64,000 nt of DNA from Dysosmobacter segnis (GTDB lineage: Bacteria; Bacillota; Clostridia; Oscillospirales; Oscillospiraceae). The stretch is from contig NZ_JACOQI010000002.1 in the NCBI RefSeq assembly GCF_014297285.1, positions 248,001 through 312,000 of the forward strand, read 5' to 3'. The notes under the pieces are model-generated. The model saw only the letters and a program-made list of their open reading frames with translations. It searched no databases and was not told the origin of the DNA. Position numbers and translations under genes: made by a program. This document shows, in pieces, positions 39,813 through 48,275 of the stretch; within the stretch, counting starts at the first letter, position 1, and each line of letters begins with the position of its first letter.

Positions 39813-40520
39813 ATGACCAGACGGAAAGTGATTTTCTGGAACGATCTGAATGACAGCTATATCGTTTCCGAGGAATATAACGGCGACAAGGCTGAAATGG
39901 AACGCTTCGGCCTTGGAGCCTGCGACCATACTTGGCCTGAGTTTATGGAGGCTATGAGAAGTGTGAGCAACATGGCGGACTTCCTCAAGGTGATCTCCTA
40001 CATCACTGCCAGTTACCATGCTACTGTCAATGGTGTGCCTCTCCCGGAGCAGGCCAATAACCTGCCTGGGTCACGGCTGAATGTCGCCCATAGCCATAAG
40101 GAGCTGTATAACTTAGTTGGCGACATGGATGAGGTGTGGGAGGTCAAGCGGAATATCCCTGGCGCTCATCTGCTGGACGTGTCCACCATCGCTCCCAAGC
40201 CCAAGCAGGTCTGGGACGGAAAGGAAGTCATAGATGAGGATGACTTCGACTACGCCACCGCAAAGCCCGGTGACTTTGTGACTCAGGCCGTAGTGGACAA
40301 TGCAATGGATTGTCTGCCACCTGTTTGTATGAGTGCCCGGTGCTCTCAGATGGGCGAGCCGTACTCCAGCAAGCTGGATGAAAAGACCGGCGAATGGCGG
40401 AGCACCTATGCCACCTTCCGTAAGGTCGGTGGAGAGTGGCCGAATGGTATTTGGGAATACTGCGGTCACTGCTTCCGGGGTGAAACGGTGGAACGGGGCA
40501 AAGAAATGGATCATATCTAA
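39813..40520 (+). CDS. Hypothetical protein with Cys/His-rich C-terminus
   Basis: ATG 39813 (MTRRKVIFWNDLNDSYIV), preceded by GGAGAG and adjacent to the previous stop. 235 residues. The C-terminal YCGHCFRGETVERGKEMDHI and CMSARCSQ may form a zinc site. No function known. Confidence 0.6.
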   Translation: MTRRKVIFWNDLNDSYIVSEEYNGDKAEMERFGLGACDHTWPEFMEAMRSVSNMADFLKVISYITASYHATVNGVPLPEQANNLPGSRLNVAHSHKELYNLVGDMDEVWEVKRNIPGAHLLDVSTIAPKPKQVWDGKEVIDEDDFDYATAKPGDFVTQAVVDNAMDCLPPVCMSARCSQMGEPYSSKLDEKTGEWRSTYATFRKVGGEWPNGIWEYCGHCFRGETVERGKEMDHI

Positions 40521-40548
40521 AATCTTCTCGCTACTATTGAGAGATGAG

Positions 40549-40592
40549 GTTAGCATCCGTCGTCTCCCGTCTGTAATTAAGACGGGAGACGA
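40549..40592 (+). promoter_or_regulatory. GTTAGCAA-type promoter 19 inside an 11-bp perfect inverted repeat
   Basis: GTTAGCAT-N13-TCTGTAATTAAGAC. CGTCTCCCGTC and GACGGGAGACG (40560-40592) flank the second box, so the promoter core lies in a hairpin loop or cruciform. Confidence 0.68.
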
Positions 40593-40612
40593 AAATTTTG
40601 GAGGTGTTAATT

Positions 40613-41431
40613 TTGAAACGGTTTAAGGTGCAAACCGCAGACGGCCACACTTTGCTGCTCTACTATCCCACCCAAGAGAAAGCTCAGGAGAGCTACCCGG
40701 ACGCCACAATTACGGAACATACCGACCAATCTCATGTGGGGTACATTGAGCGGATGCTTGCTGCCGCCAACGATTGTAAAACGGCGGAACGCAAGGGTTC
40801 TACCGTTTATCTTCTCAGGTTTAACACGTCGGCGGGCATCTGTTTGGCGATGCTTTTCCGAGATATCAGCGACGGAATGTGGTATGACTTGTGCCAGTAT
40901 CAATTCTGGAAATCCGGGGCACTGGTCGCTCCTATCACTAAGACCCTATCTAATCCGGCTGCGTTTTGTAAACAGTTTCTTTTCCCGAAGTCGGAATACC
41001 AAGTGCTTTGTGCTGGCGGCAAGCTCCCAAAGCCGGAAGAAATCAGAGGCGTTAGGAAATTCGCTTCTGTCCCTTTTGAGGGAATATGTCAGTGCCAGCT
41101 ATTCCTAAAAGGTGACGACTTATATATCAAGCATAACGACTACTTTTCGGAAACGCACTCCACCGGAAAGATTGATCCGCGCACCAACATGGAGGAACGG
41201 GTGCTATATATTTGCCACGCATGGCTGAGGATTACCAATTTTGTACCATTGGTAAAACTCCTGAACGACGTGGAAATTTCTGCCACAGTTTGGCCTATGC
41301 TTCGGGACTTCCACCAATGGCCGGCAGGTGAATATAACATGGAGTGGAACCGCTTTTTGGAGGGTGTAGCGAGGGCTACAAGAAACTATCTGAGCAAAAA
41401 GGAGGCAGGTTATGGAACAGAGAACCTGTAA
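40613..41431 (+). CDS. Hypothetical early protein (TTG start)
   Basis: TTG 40613 (KRFKVQTADGHTLLLYYP follows) lies 7 bases after GGAGGTG; the upstream TTG at 40598 overlaps that site. 272 residues. Unknown function. It overlaps the next gene by 20 bases. Confidence 0.58.
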   Translation: MKRFKVQTADGHTLLLYYPTQEKAQESYPDATITEHTDQSHVGYIERMLAAANDCKTAERKGSTVYLLRFNTSAGICLAMLFRDISDGMWYDLCQYQFWKSGALVAPITKTLSNPAAFCKQFLFPKSEYQVLCAGGKLPKPEEIRGVRKFASVPFEGICQCQLFLKGDDLYIKHNDYFSETHSTGKIDPRTNMEERVLYICHAWLRITNFVPLVKLLNDVEISATVWPMLRDFHQWPAGEYNMEWNRFLEGVARATRNYLSKKEAGYGTENL

Positions 41432-41900
41432 TATCATCATGTGCTGCAAAGGGCATTGCAAACTCGCGGGCGAAAATGCTCCGCCGTTGGAGGCCATCGC
41501 TGCATACATGAGCGCTGAGTGCGCTTGTCCGAAGGAAGACTACACCGGAAAGCTGATGGAAATGATTTTGAGAGAGGCGCTGTTTGATTATATGGCGGGC
41601 GCGGACAAGCCCGGATATGAGCTGCGCCAGCTTCTTCAGCAATATGCCACACGTGACCCCAATCTTTCGGAGCGTATCTACACCCTATTCCAGTTAGCCC
41701 AAGTGAGAGATGATAACAGGTATGTCAATGGGTTTACGGATAAATTGCTCCGGCAAAGTGAGATTGATCTTGGAGCCTCCAGAGACAGTATGCCCTGTCT
41801 TTTGGATGAAAAGAAGATCGTCAATTATCCTTGTTCTCGCGCCTGCCCGCTTTTTGAAGACTGCATTACAAAGTGGTATCAGGTAAGAAAAAGAACCTGA
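41412..41900 (+). CDS. Cys-containing hypothetical protein
   Basis: 162 residues (MEQRTCNIIMCCKGHCKLAGEN). The N-terminal CNIIMCCKGHC and C-terminal PCSRACPLFEDC could bind metal. AAAGGAGG upstream. Unknown. Located just before promoter 20. Confidence 0.6.
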   Translation: MEQRTCNIIMCCKGHCKLAGENAPPLEAIAAYMSAECACPKEDYTGKLMEMILREALFDYMAGADKPGYELRQLLQQYATRDPNLSERIYTLFQLAQVRDDNRYVNGFTDKLLRQSEIDLGASRDSMPCLLDEKKIVNYPCSRACPLFEDCITKWYQVRKRT

Positions 41901-41903
41901 CCG

Positions 41904-41938
41904 GTTAGCAATCCCCCTTTTCTTTCTGTAATAGAAGT
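41904..41938 (+). promoter_or_regulatory. GTTAGCAA-type promoter 20
   Basis: GTTAGCAA-N13-TCTGTAATAGAAGT, the last of the series; the second box is degenerate after TCTGTAAT. It precedes the methyltransferase-helicase gene. Confidence 0.68.
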
Positions 41939-42011
41939 GAGGGGCGCGGTTCTGAGAGGACTCCGCACAAAAGCCTCTCTCCAGAAAAAGAAAGATAGAG
42001 CAGGTGAAAGA

Positions 42012-45000
42012 ATGAAGTATCAATACCTTAATGAACCGATTCCCCAGGAAACCCGACAGGAGTTGAACGACAAGATCCTCTATTTGGTAGACCAGGATTT
42101 GGCCGAACAGTCTGGGATCTCCCGCGAGGATATCTATAATGCCTATACCGGAGACGGTGGATTGCATGGCCTGAAACGCTCTGACTTTGCCAACTATCAT
42201 GAGTATGCGGAGGCCAAGAAGGAGATCGAGAACGGTCAGTTTTTTACGCCTCCCGCTCTTTGCCAGTTTATCATGGAGGCGCTGTCCCCTGCTATGGACG
42301 AAACGGTAGCAGACCTCACCTCTGGCATCGCCAACTTCTGTAACTTCATGCCGCTGGAGGCAAACTTCTACGGCTGTGAGTTGGACATCAAGTCCCACAA
42401 AGTAGCGCACTATCTTTACCCCGCCGCTAATCTGGAACACCGTGATATCCGTTTCTATCAGCCGAATATGCGGTTTGACTATGTAGTGGGCAACCCTCCG
42501 TTCAATCTGAAATGGGAGACGGAGGGTGGCGAGATCATCTCTCAGATGTACTACTGCCTGAAAGCGGCGAAGCTGCTGAAGCCTCTGGGCATTATGGCGA
42601 TTGTGGTGCCGGCATCTTTCCTGGCCGACGAATATTTGGACGGCGCGAAAATTTCCGAACTGGCAAAAAATTTCTCTTTCCTGGGTCAGGTCTCCATTCA
42701 GAAGGATGCGTTCAAATCTCTTGGCGTGGATAGCTACGCTACCAAGATATCCTTTTGGCAGAAGAAGCTGGACGCTGCCGACAAGGGAGAACCTTATGCT
42801 CTGAACAGCGCCAACTGGTTCAATCTGACCGACATGAATAACGCGGCAGAGCTGCTTGAGATCGTCCGTAAGGAAGTCGTTGCCCCGGCCAGAGAGCGGA
42901 TGCGGAGCAACAGTGCCCGCGTTAAGCTGGCGTCGATGGGTGGGAGCGACAATGCGTTCGAGTATGAAGTGCGGAAGCTGATGTTCCATATCAAGTCCAA
43001 CCCCAAACTGATAGACAAATATGCCAAGTGTCAGGAATATCTCTACAAGTTCCGCCATCAGGAACAGCCCAAGGATATGAAGTATGAGGAATGGGCAAAA
43101 ATCCGTATTACGGAAGCTAAGGTACTGGCCTATCTTCGTCGTGTTATCAAGTCTCAGCATAAGAAGCCCAGCCAGGATGTGGTACGACTGGTCAAGCAGG
43201 ATGGAGGGCTGATTTACAAAGGGTACAGCAAAAAGGCACAGAACAGCATGAGCGACGGCATGAAACAGCTCGTTCCCTTCTATGCCCTTGCCTCTGGACA
43301 AGCGGATGATACAGGTCTTGAGCAGTATGCCCGCCTTATTCGTCGTAAGCAGCGCGACTATGAGCGAGAGACGAAACCTTTTACCGAGATGGAACAGGAC
43401 GCCGAGATCGCTCAGTTCCTGGATGACTTTACCGTTTATGACAATGAGAACGAGGAGTGGATTCACCTCAATAACACCCAAAAGCACGACCTGAACCTCG
43501 TTCTTCAGAAGCGTTATCATCTGTTACAGTGGGAACAGGGTGGTGGCAAGACGCTGGCCGGCATCTCCACAGGCCGGTATCGGATGGAGCGTCAGGGCGC
43601 TCGTAACGTGTGGGTGGTGTCCACTGCTATCTCCATCAAGAACAACTGGGATCTGGTGTTCAAAAATTATGGCATGACCAACTACCGGATGATAAAGTGC
43701 CTCGCCGACCTCGACAAAGTACAGGATGGGGAGTTCGTTATCATCACCCTGAATATGCTTACCAAGTACCGTAAGCAGATCAAGCGCCATATCAAAATGC
43801 GGAACCAGAACGTGTGCTTGGTGTTCGATGAGTCCGACGAGATGACCAACCCGGATAGCAAGCGCACAAAGGCTGTGTTGGATTGTTTTCGGAGAGTACG
43901 GTTTAAGCTGGAAATGACCGGCACTGTCACCCGGAACAACATCTCGGAATGTGCTCCTCAGCTTGAGCTGCTTTATAACAACTCTTACAATATGCTCTCC
44001 TGGGCAGAAGATCTGTATTGCTGTGAGAAGGATGACGGTGAGGAATATCTGAACTGTTCAAGTAATTCTTACTACGGCCAGCCCTTCCCTGCTTATAAAG
44101 CTGGATACAGTCTGTTCGCTGAATCCCATCTGCCTGAGCGGATCACCGTTTTCGGAGTGGGTAAGAAAACCCAGGACATTTACAATGCGGATGCCCTGAA
44201 CAAGCTCCTCTCTTACTCGGTCATCACCCGGACTTTCGCGGAGATCACCGGCAAAGAGATACGTAGACTTCATCAAACCCCAGTTTCATTCGCTCCTGCA
44301 GAGCGTGAAGTCTATCAAAAGGCCATGGAAGAGTTTTTCTCCATGCGCCAGCGGTACTTCGCCCTTACCGGGAATAGCCGCAAGGATAGTATGATGGCGC
44401 TGATCCAGCAGATTACTTTGTTGCTCCGTATCTCTGCTGCACCCAACACCGTGGAGGAATACGACAGCCCGAATACGCCGGTCAAAATTCGGAAGGTTTG
44501 TGACATGGTAGGCGAATGGAAGGATGAGACTGTAGTTATTGGTGTCCGCCATAAGAACGTGGTGGAAGCATACGCTAATGAAATCCGCAGAAGATTCCCG
44601 GATCGGAAACTGTTTGTCGTGACCGGCTCTACCACCACTCTGGCCGGACGTCGAAAGCTGAAAAACACTCTGAAAGAAAGCGGAAACGGCATTCTCCTTT
44701 GTACCCAGCAGTGCCTCCCCTCCTCTGTCAACTTTGAGTTCGTCAACAAAGTTATCATCCCGGAGCTGCATTACAACAATGCGCGGATGAGCCAGTTCTA
44801 TATGCGGTTTGTTCGCTTTACCTCTACGGACTGGAAAGACATCTACTTTGTTACTTACTCTGGAAGCATTGAGTCCAACCAGATGCAAATGGTGCTCGCC
44901 AAAGAGAAACTGAACCTTTTCATGAAGGGGCAGGACGTAGATCTGGATGAGGTGTATGACCGCTTTGGCGTGGATTATGACCTGATGAGCCTGCTGATGT

Positions 45001-45062
45001 CTCGTGAGGCAGACGAGGACGGAAACTTCAAAATCTCTTGGGGAGAGCAGAAGATCAGCTAA
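42012..45062 (+). CDS. Adenine methyltransferase-SNF2-like helicase fusion (possible anti-restriction protein)
   Basis: ATG 42012 (MKYQYLNEPIPQETRQE), AAAGAATG context; the longer frame starts in the promoter. 1016 residues. Methyltransferase part: FFTPPALCQF (78-87), motif I ADLTSGIANF (100-109), catalytic NPPF at 161-164. Helicase part: WEQGGGKTLAG (about 508-518), VFDESDE (about 603-609), then a C-terminal helicase domain (VVIGVRHKNVVEAYANEIRRRF...). The architecture recalls phage P1 DarB, a virion anti-restriction MTase-helicase. It may also modify phage DNA. A terminator follows. Confidence 0.8.
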   Translation: MKYQYLNEPIPQETRQELNDKILYLVDQDLAEQSGISREDIYNAYTGDGGLHGLKRSDFANYHEYAEAKKEIENGQFFTPPALCQFIMEALSPAMDETVADLTSGIANFCNFMPLEANFYGCELDIKSHKVAHYLYPAANLEHRDIRFYQPNMRFDYVVGNPPFNLKWETEGGEIISQMYYCLKAAKLLKPLGIMAIVVPASFLADEYLDGAKISELAKNFSFLGQVSIQKDAFKSLGVDSYATKISFWQKKLDAADKGEPYALNSANWFNLTDMNNAAELLEIVRKEVVAPARERMRSNSARVKLASMGGSDNAFEYEVRKLMFHIKSNPKLIDKYAKCQEYLYKFRHQEQPKDMKYEEWAKIRITEAKVLAYLRRVIKSQHKKPSQDVVRLVKQDGGLIYKGYSKKAQNSMSDGMKQLVPFYALASGQADDTGLEQYARLIRRKQRDYERETKPFTEMEQDAEIAQFLDDFTVYDNENEEWIHLNNTQKHDLNLVLQKRYHLLQWEQGGGKTLAGISTGRYRMERQGARNVWVVSTAISIKNNWDLVFKNYGMTNYRMIKCLADLDKVQDGEFVIITLNMLTKYRKQIKRHIKMRNQNVCLVFDESDEMTNPDSKRTKAVLDCFRRVRFKLEMTGTVTRNNISECAPQLELLYNNSYNMLSWAEDLYCCEKDDGEEYLNCSSNSYYGQPFPAYKAGYSLFAESHLPERITVFGVGKKTQDIYNADALNKLLSYSVITRTFAEITGKEIRRLHQTPVSFAPAEREVYQKAMEEFFSMRQRYFALTGNSRKDSMMALIQQITLLLRISAAPNTVEEYDSPNTPVKIRKVCDMVGEWKDETVVIGVRHKNVVEAYANEIRRRFPDRKLFVVTGSTTTLAGRRKLKNTLKESGNGILLCTQQCLPSSVNFEFVNKVIIPELHYNNARMSQFYMRFVRFTSTDWKDIYFVTYSGSIESNQMQMVLAKEKLNLFMKGQDVDLDEVYDRFGVDYDLMSLLMSREADEDGNFKISWGEQKIS

Positions 45063-45066
45063 TAAT

Positions 45067-45096
45067 AAAACCGCCCTCTTCGGAGGGCGGTTCATT
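45067..45096 (+). terminator. Bidirectional intrinsic terminator
   Basis: CCGCCCTC-TTCG-GAGGGCGG with A-rich and T-rich flanks, between the convergent methyltransferase-helicase and ImmA genes. Confidence 0.85.
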
Positions 45097-45692
45097 TAGG
45101 CCATGTACTTACTGCGGAATATACGAAGCATTCCGTTTTCCCATGCCGTTTTGACATGGCTTCTGCACCATTTTGTGTATCGGTCGAATTGAAGTGCTGC
45201 CGCTTGATTGGACAGCCCGTATGTTGCCTTGATCTCAGAAGCGGAACGGATACCCATTTCACGCAGGATAGGAAGCGGAGCAAGTAAATTCCAGGCGAAG
45301 TAGTCTGCCTCGCTCTCGAACTGGTCATAGAAGCCCCTTTGCTCATTGTAGGCGATTTCGGCTTCCTCTATGACTTCCAGATGACCTATATAGATATGGC
45401 CGATCTCATGCGCCAAAGTCCACCGGATACGGCCAGCGTTCATTTCAGCATTGTAGAGAATAAGATAACGGTTTGTATCTGGATCGTAGTGCGTCGCTCC
45501 AGAATTGCTTTTGCATAGAACGGCAACGTCTTGGACAGTGCATCCAGTGACTTCGGCCATTTCCTGATACGACAAAATGCGACAGCTTTTGGGGATGCAC
45601 TGCAAGAGCAATTCAGGTTGGATAGGATAGGATACAGAGTCCATGTCTTGGTAAAGCTCCAAGACCTTACGCTGTACAAAAACACTCCTCAC
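45096..45692 (-). CDS. ImmA/IrrE-type metallopeptidase
   Basis: 198 residues from GTG 45692, with AAAGGAGG upstream. The zinc-metallopeptidase signature is WTLAHEIGHIYIGHLE (about 85-100), HExxH. The C-terminal ESEADYFAWNLLAP supplies the third metal ligand. ImmA-type proteases cleave a cognate XRE repressor to trigger induction; the XRE gene lies directly upstream on the same strand. A clear match. Confidence 0.9.
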   Translation of the reverse strand: MRSVFVQRKVLELYQDMDSVSYPIQPELLLQCIPKSCRILSYQEMAEVTGCTVQDVAVLCKSNSGATHYDPDTNRYLILYNAEMNAGRIRWTLAHEIGHIYIGHLEVIEEAEIAYNEQRGFYDQFESEADYFAWNLLAPLPILREMGIRSASEIKATYGLSNQAAALQFDRYTKWCRSHVKTAWENGMLRIFRSKYMA

Positions 45693-45743
45693 TATTTTGC
45701 CCTCCTTTCGCTACACGGAGACATCATGGGTGCATATTATAAC

Positions 45744-46130
45744 TTATTCCGTGTCCAATAAAACGGACTTCTTCTGCTGCGGATCATTCTCATCGGAAAA
45801 AGCGTAGTCAAATCCGATTTTCAAAATGCCCATCATGCGGTTTCTATCCTGCTCAGTCATGCGTTCTCTGGCTCGCTGGAGGGTAATATAGTCGGGGTCG
45901 CCAAGCATGGTATCGGCAGTAGAGCGCACATTAGAAGCGCCTACCAGGTAGTCAATGGAGACATGGAAATACTCGGCGATCTTGGAGATTTTATCAATAG
46001 TTGGAGAGGTAGAGCTTTTCCACCTTCCAATGGAATACTGGCTCATACCAAGTTCGGATTCCAGTTTGTTGATTGTGATGTTATTTTCAGCACACAATTC
46101 TTTAATCCTTGTAAAAATGACGGAGTCCAT
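45744..46130 (-). CDS. XRE-family repressor (cI-like)
   Basis: 128 residues. The helix-turn-helix is NNITINKLESELGMSQYSIGRWKSSTSPTIDKISKIAEYF (about 16-55), classic XRE/cI. The C-terminal half is acidic and probably the dimer/ImmA-cleavage region. It would bind the CACGAA-type dyads between the divergent promoters upstream. Together with ImmA it forms an ICEBs1/phi105-style switch. Confidence 0.9.
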   Translation of the reverse strand: MDSVIFTRIKELCAENNITINKLESELGMSQYSIGRWKSSTSPTIDKISKIAEYFHVSIDYLVGASNVRSTADTMLGDPDYITLQRARERMTEQDRNRMMGILKIGFDYAFSDENDPQQKKSVLLDTE

Positions 46131-46161
46131 AACACAACCTCCAAACAGAGAATTTGAATGT

Positions 46162-46280
46162 CACGATTTTTTTCGTGGAAAGCACTTGACAGCACGAAAG
46201 CAAGCTGGTATAGTAAATACCAGACACGAACATATTCGTGAATTTAAGTACATCATATCACACGTTTTCAGTTTAGTCAA
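46162..46280. promoter_or_regulatory. Divergent promoters and dyad operators of the XRE switch
   Basis: Plus strand: TTGACA (46186-46191), 17 bp, TATAGT (46209-46214). Minus strand: TTGACT (46275-46280), 17 bp, TATGAT (46252-46257). Operators: CACGA-N6-TCGTG (46162-46177) and CACGAA-CATA-TTCGTG (46225-46240), one next to each promoter, plus a CACGAA half site at 46194. Confidence 0.8.
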
Positions 46281-46308
46281 CCTAATACTTATTTGGAGGC
46301 GCGTAAAA

Positions 46309-46770
46309 ATGCACATCGTAAACAGTATGGCAGCAAACTTCGGCAAATATGATTTGGATGTCAGCGCCGTGGGGATGCGGAGTATCAGCGAGACGGACAT
46401 TAAGCTCCCGTACACTGGTGTCCTCCCCGTACAGATGTCAGCGTCCTCTGGTGCCTATGTCTACCTCAACGTCCAGCTGGCTCAAGGCGCACGCCTGGTT
46501 CTGGTTGCGCATGGGAAGGGCAAGGATATCAAGCGTCCTCTCGAAGCGTCCAGTGAAGAGATTATCGCTTTGCTGGATGGTTTTTTCAAGCAAAACCAAG
46601 ACGCTACCGGCCTTGCTCAGTATTGGCTCGGCGTGTGGCAAGCTCATTATACGGAATGGAGAAAGATCGTGACCGGCCCGGATCGGCTGTTGACAATCCT
46701 CTCTTCCCTGTCCGTAACGGATCGTGAGTTCCTGTGTAAGCATATAATGGACGTGCCGGCGACAGAGTGA
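46309..46770 (+). CDS. Hypothetical protein under the switch's plus-strand promoter
   Basis: ATG 46309 (MHIVNSMAANFGKYDLDVSA) with TTGGAGG upstream; an earlier frame runs through the operators. 153 residues. A beta-rich first half (LPVQMSASSGAYVYLNVQLAQGARLVLVAHGKGK) and a helical C-terminal half. It occupies the cro/antirepressor position of the switch but shows no DNA-binding motif. Confidence 0.6.
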   Translation: MHIVNSMAANFGKYDLDVSAVGMRSISETDIKLPYTGVLPVQMSASSGAYVYLNVQLAQGARLVLVAHGKGKDIKRPLEASSEEIIALLDGFFKQNQDATGLAQYWLGVWQAHYTEWRKIVTGPDRLLTILSSLSVTDREFLCKHIMDVPATE

Positions 46771-46805
46771 GGTGAAGCGGATGTCCCCGAAAATTTCGCA
46801 AATAA

Positions 46806-46864
46806 TTTTCTTGTTTGCTATTGACAATCTCAGCTACGTATGGTAAGATAGCGACATAGAAAAT
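46806..46864 (+). promoter_or_regulatory. Repressor-gene promoter bracketed by operator-like elements
   Basis: TTGACA (46821-46826), 17 bp, TAAGAT (46844-46849). Upstream lies the inverted element (TTTTCTTGTTTGCTA, 46806-46820), and downstream TAGCGACATAGAAAAT (46849-46864). The two-site pattern predicts autoregulation of the next gene. Confidence 0.75.
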
Positions 46865-46890
46865 GATTTGAACGGATTGGAGAGGGGAAT

Positions 46891-47808
46891 ATGATCCGTA
46901 ACAAATTCTTTGAAGACCCGGACGGCGGCTATGCTAAGGTAGGCGTCAAGAAAAACTTTGATATCGCCTGGAAAAAGGTTCTGGCCTATGAAGAGCAGAC
47001 AGGCCAATCGCTGGACAATGGCTTTACTAAGGAACAGTATGTGTCCATGTTCAACTCCATGAGGGTTCGTCATACCAGCATTTTCTTCAACTATAAAAGC
47101 CATGTGATGAGCTATGTGCGATACCTGATTGCTAATGGCGTGCTGCCGGCAGAACAGGAAAGCATTTTGGCCTCCGTCACTGTGGACGACCTGAAAATCA
47201 ACGAGACCAGCGGAGTGCAATACTACAAGAACTTGGGTATGCTCCACCAGGCAATCCAGGATTCCATCAAAGTGTCCGAGTGCTACGATGAAACCTTGTT
47301 TGACCTGCCCGCTGTAATTCTTTACTTGGCTTGGTTTGGATTGACCGAAGAGCAGATCATCAATTTCCCCAAGGAAGATGTGCTTGATGACGGCGTGATG
47401 ATAAACGGTGAGAAGATCGAGATGCCGTTTGAAATCTTGCAGATATTCAAGCGTCTGAGGGATGCAGAGGGATACTACCAGCAGGCCAGAGGCGTAATCT
47501 TCCGTGCCTATGTCTATTCAGATAACCTGATTCGGACGGAGCGGAACAGCAAGATCAACGTCTCTAAGATGCAGGGTCTGGTAAATCGTCTGAATACCCT
47601 GATGGGCGGTGCCTACTCGCTACGGTACAACGTAATACACCAGTCCGGTATATTCTACCGTGCTCATCTGCTGGAATGCGAGAGTACCCAGTTCAATCTG
47701 GAAGACCCGGAGTTCGCGTCTAAGGTGCTCTGCGAGGATCTGTCCAGCAAGGTCAAGCACACAGCCCGGATCAGAGACTACAAGCTCTACAAGCAACTAT
47801 TCTACTAA
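46891..47808 (+). CDS. MrpR/YopR-like repressor with degenerate tyrosine-recombinase fold
   Basis: 305 residues. The layout is an N-terminal SAM-like helical domain (about 1-125), then a catalytic-like domain with LAWFGLTEEQIINFPKEDV (about 150, the GLR position lost) and a C-terminal SLRYNVIHQSGIFYRAHLLE box that replaces HxxR...GH. Key catalytic Arg/His/Tyr residues are missing, in contrast to the intact integrase at 22177. SPbeta's master repressor MrpR (YopR) has exactly this kind of inactive recombinase fold. Its own promoter carries the operator-like elements found at other phage promoters, suggesting this is their binder. Inference from fold and context. Confidence 0.65.
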   Translation: MIRNKFFEDPDGGYAKVGVKKNFDIAWKKVLAYEEQTGQSLDNGFTKEQYVSMFNSMRVRHTSIFFNYKSHVMSYVRYLIANGVLPAEQESILASVTVDDLKINETSGVQYYKNLGMLHQAIQDSIKVSECYDETLFDLPAVILYLAWFGLTEEQIINFPKEDVLDDGVMINGEKIEMPFEILQIFKRLRDAEGYYQQARGVIFRAYVYSDNLIRTERNSKINVSKMQGLVNRLNTLMGGAYSLRYNVIHQSGIFYRAHLLECESTQFNLEDPEFASKVLCEDLSSKVKHTARIRDYKLYKQLFY

Positions 47809-47831
47809 ATGGCTTCGGCCATTTAGTTCTT
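47807..47831 (+). terminator. Intrinsic terminator
   Basis: AAATGGC-TTCG-GCCATTT hairpin overlapping the repressor gene's stop, then TTAGTTCTT; the T-run is short. Confidence 0.65.
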
Positions 47832-47834
47832 GGA

Positions 47835-47857
47835 TAGCAACAAAGAAAATTATTCTG
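47835..47857 (+). promoter_or_regulatory. Operator-like element followed by promoter-like box
   Basis: TAGCAACAAAGAAAAT followed by TATTCTGTAAGAGGAG: the element and the start of the TCTGTAA box, with the same spacing as in promoters 1 and 11, run directly into the ribosome site of the next gene. Confidence 0.55.
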
Positions 47858-47874
47858 TAAGAGGAGTGAAAGCA

Positions 47875-48180
47875 ATGAGATTCCGTAAAAACGCCGTCCC
47901 CGTACCTGTCACCCGCGATCTTCTGCAGGAAAAGCAGACTGAGGTTGCTCGTCTGGCTCGTCAGGCAAGCGAGGCGGTAGACATCGTTACCAGAACAATG
48001 AATGAGCTGGAGGGTATCAACCAGCAGATCGACAACGACCTGGCTGAGATCGACGCCTATTCCAAGGAACTGGCCGCGACACGCGCCACTATGTCCCAGC
48101 AGCGGAAGAACAATACCGCTATCATCGCCAACTTCGCAAAGCTCCTGGATACCAGTCCCGCAGAGAGCGTGAGTGAGTAA
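47875..48180 (+). CDS. Coiled-coil hypothetical protein
   Basis: ATG 47875 (MRFRKNAVPVPVTRDLLQE), with GAGGAG upstream. 101 residues; about 20-85 is a continuous coiled coil (RLARQASEAVDIVTRTMNELEGINQQIDNDLAEID). It is the only gene between the repressor and the interrupted tRNA cluster. No known family. Confidence 0.65.
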   Translation: MRFRKNAVPVPVTRDLLQEKQTEVARLARQASEAVDIVTRTMNELEGINQQIDNDLAEIDAYSKELAATRATMSQQRKNNTAIIANFAKLLDTSPAESVSE

Positions 48181-48206
48181 TTCATTCGGTTGACCAATCG
48201 GAGTAT

Positions 48207-48263
48207 GAGGCGCTAACAGCAATTTTACAACTATCAAACTTTTACTTTGACTCAATGCGTCTC
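48207..48263 (+). ncRNA. TAACAGCAA helix-loop motif, open form, copy 3
   Basis: GAGGCGC (48207-48213), TAACAGCAA, then hairpin TCAAA-CTTTTAC-TTTGA whose 7-nt loop mimics a Lys(TTT) anticodon loop, then CAAT-GCGTCTC pairing with the start (one wobble). It lies 12 bases before tRNA-Ser. Same core as the copies at 9930 and 10043. Confidence 0.6.
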
Positions 48264-48275
48264 GTTGAAAAGCGT

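Noticed and set aside
24947..41938. Repeated GTTAGCAA motif read as a CRISPR array
   Set aside because: Copies are 0.3-3 kb apart with genes between them, and the spacers are not of uniform length; the fixed feature is the 13-base gap inside the motif.
41694..43520. 608-codon ORF on the minus strand
   Set aside because: It is the antisense shadow of the methyltransferase-helicase gene, which has clear motifs on the plus strand; no ribosome site and unlikely composition.
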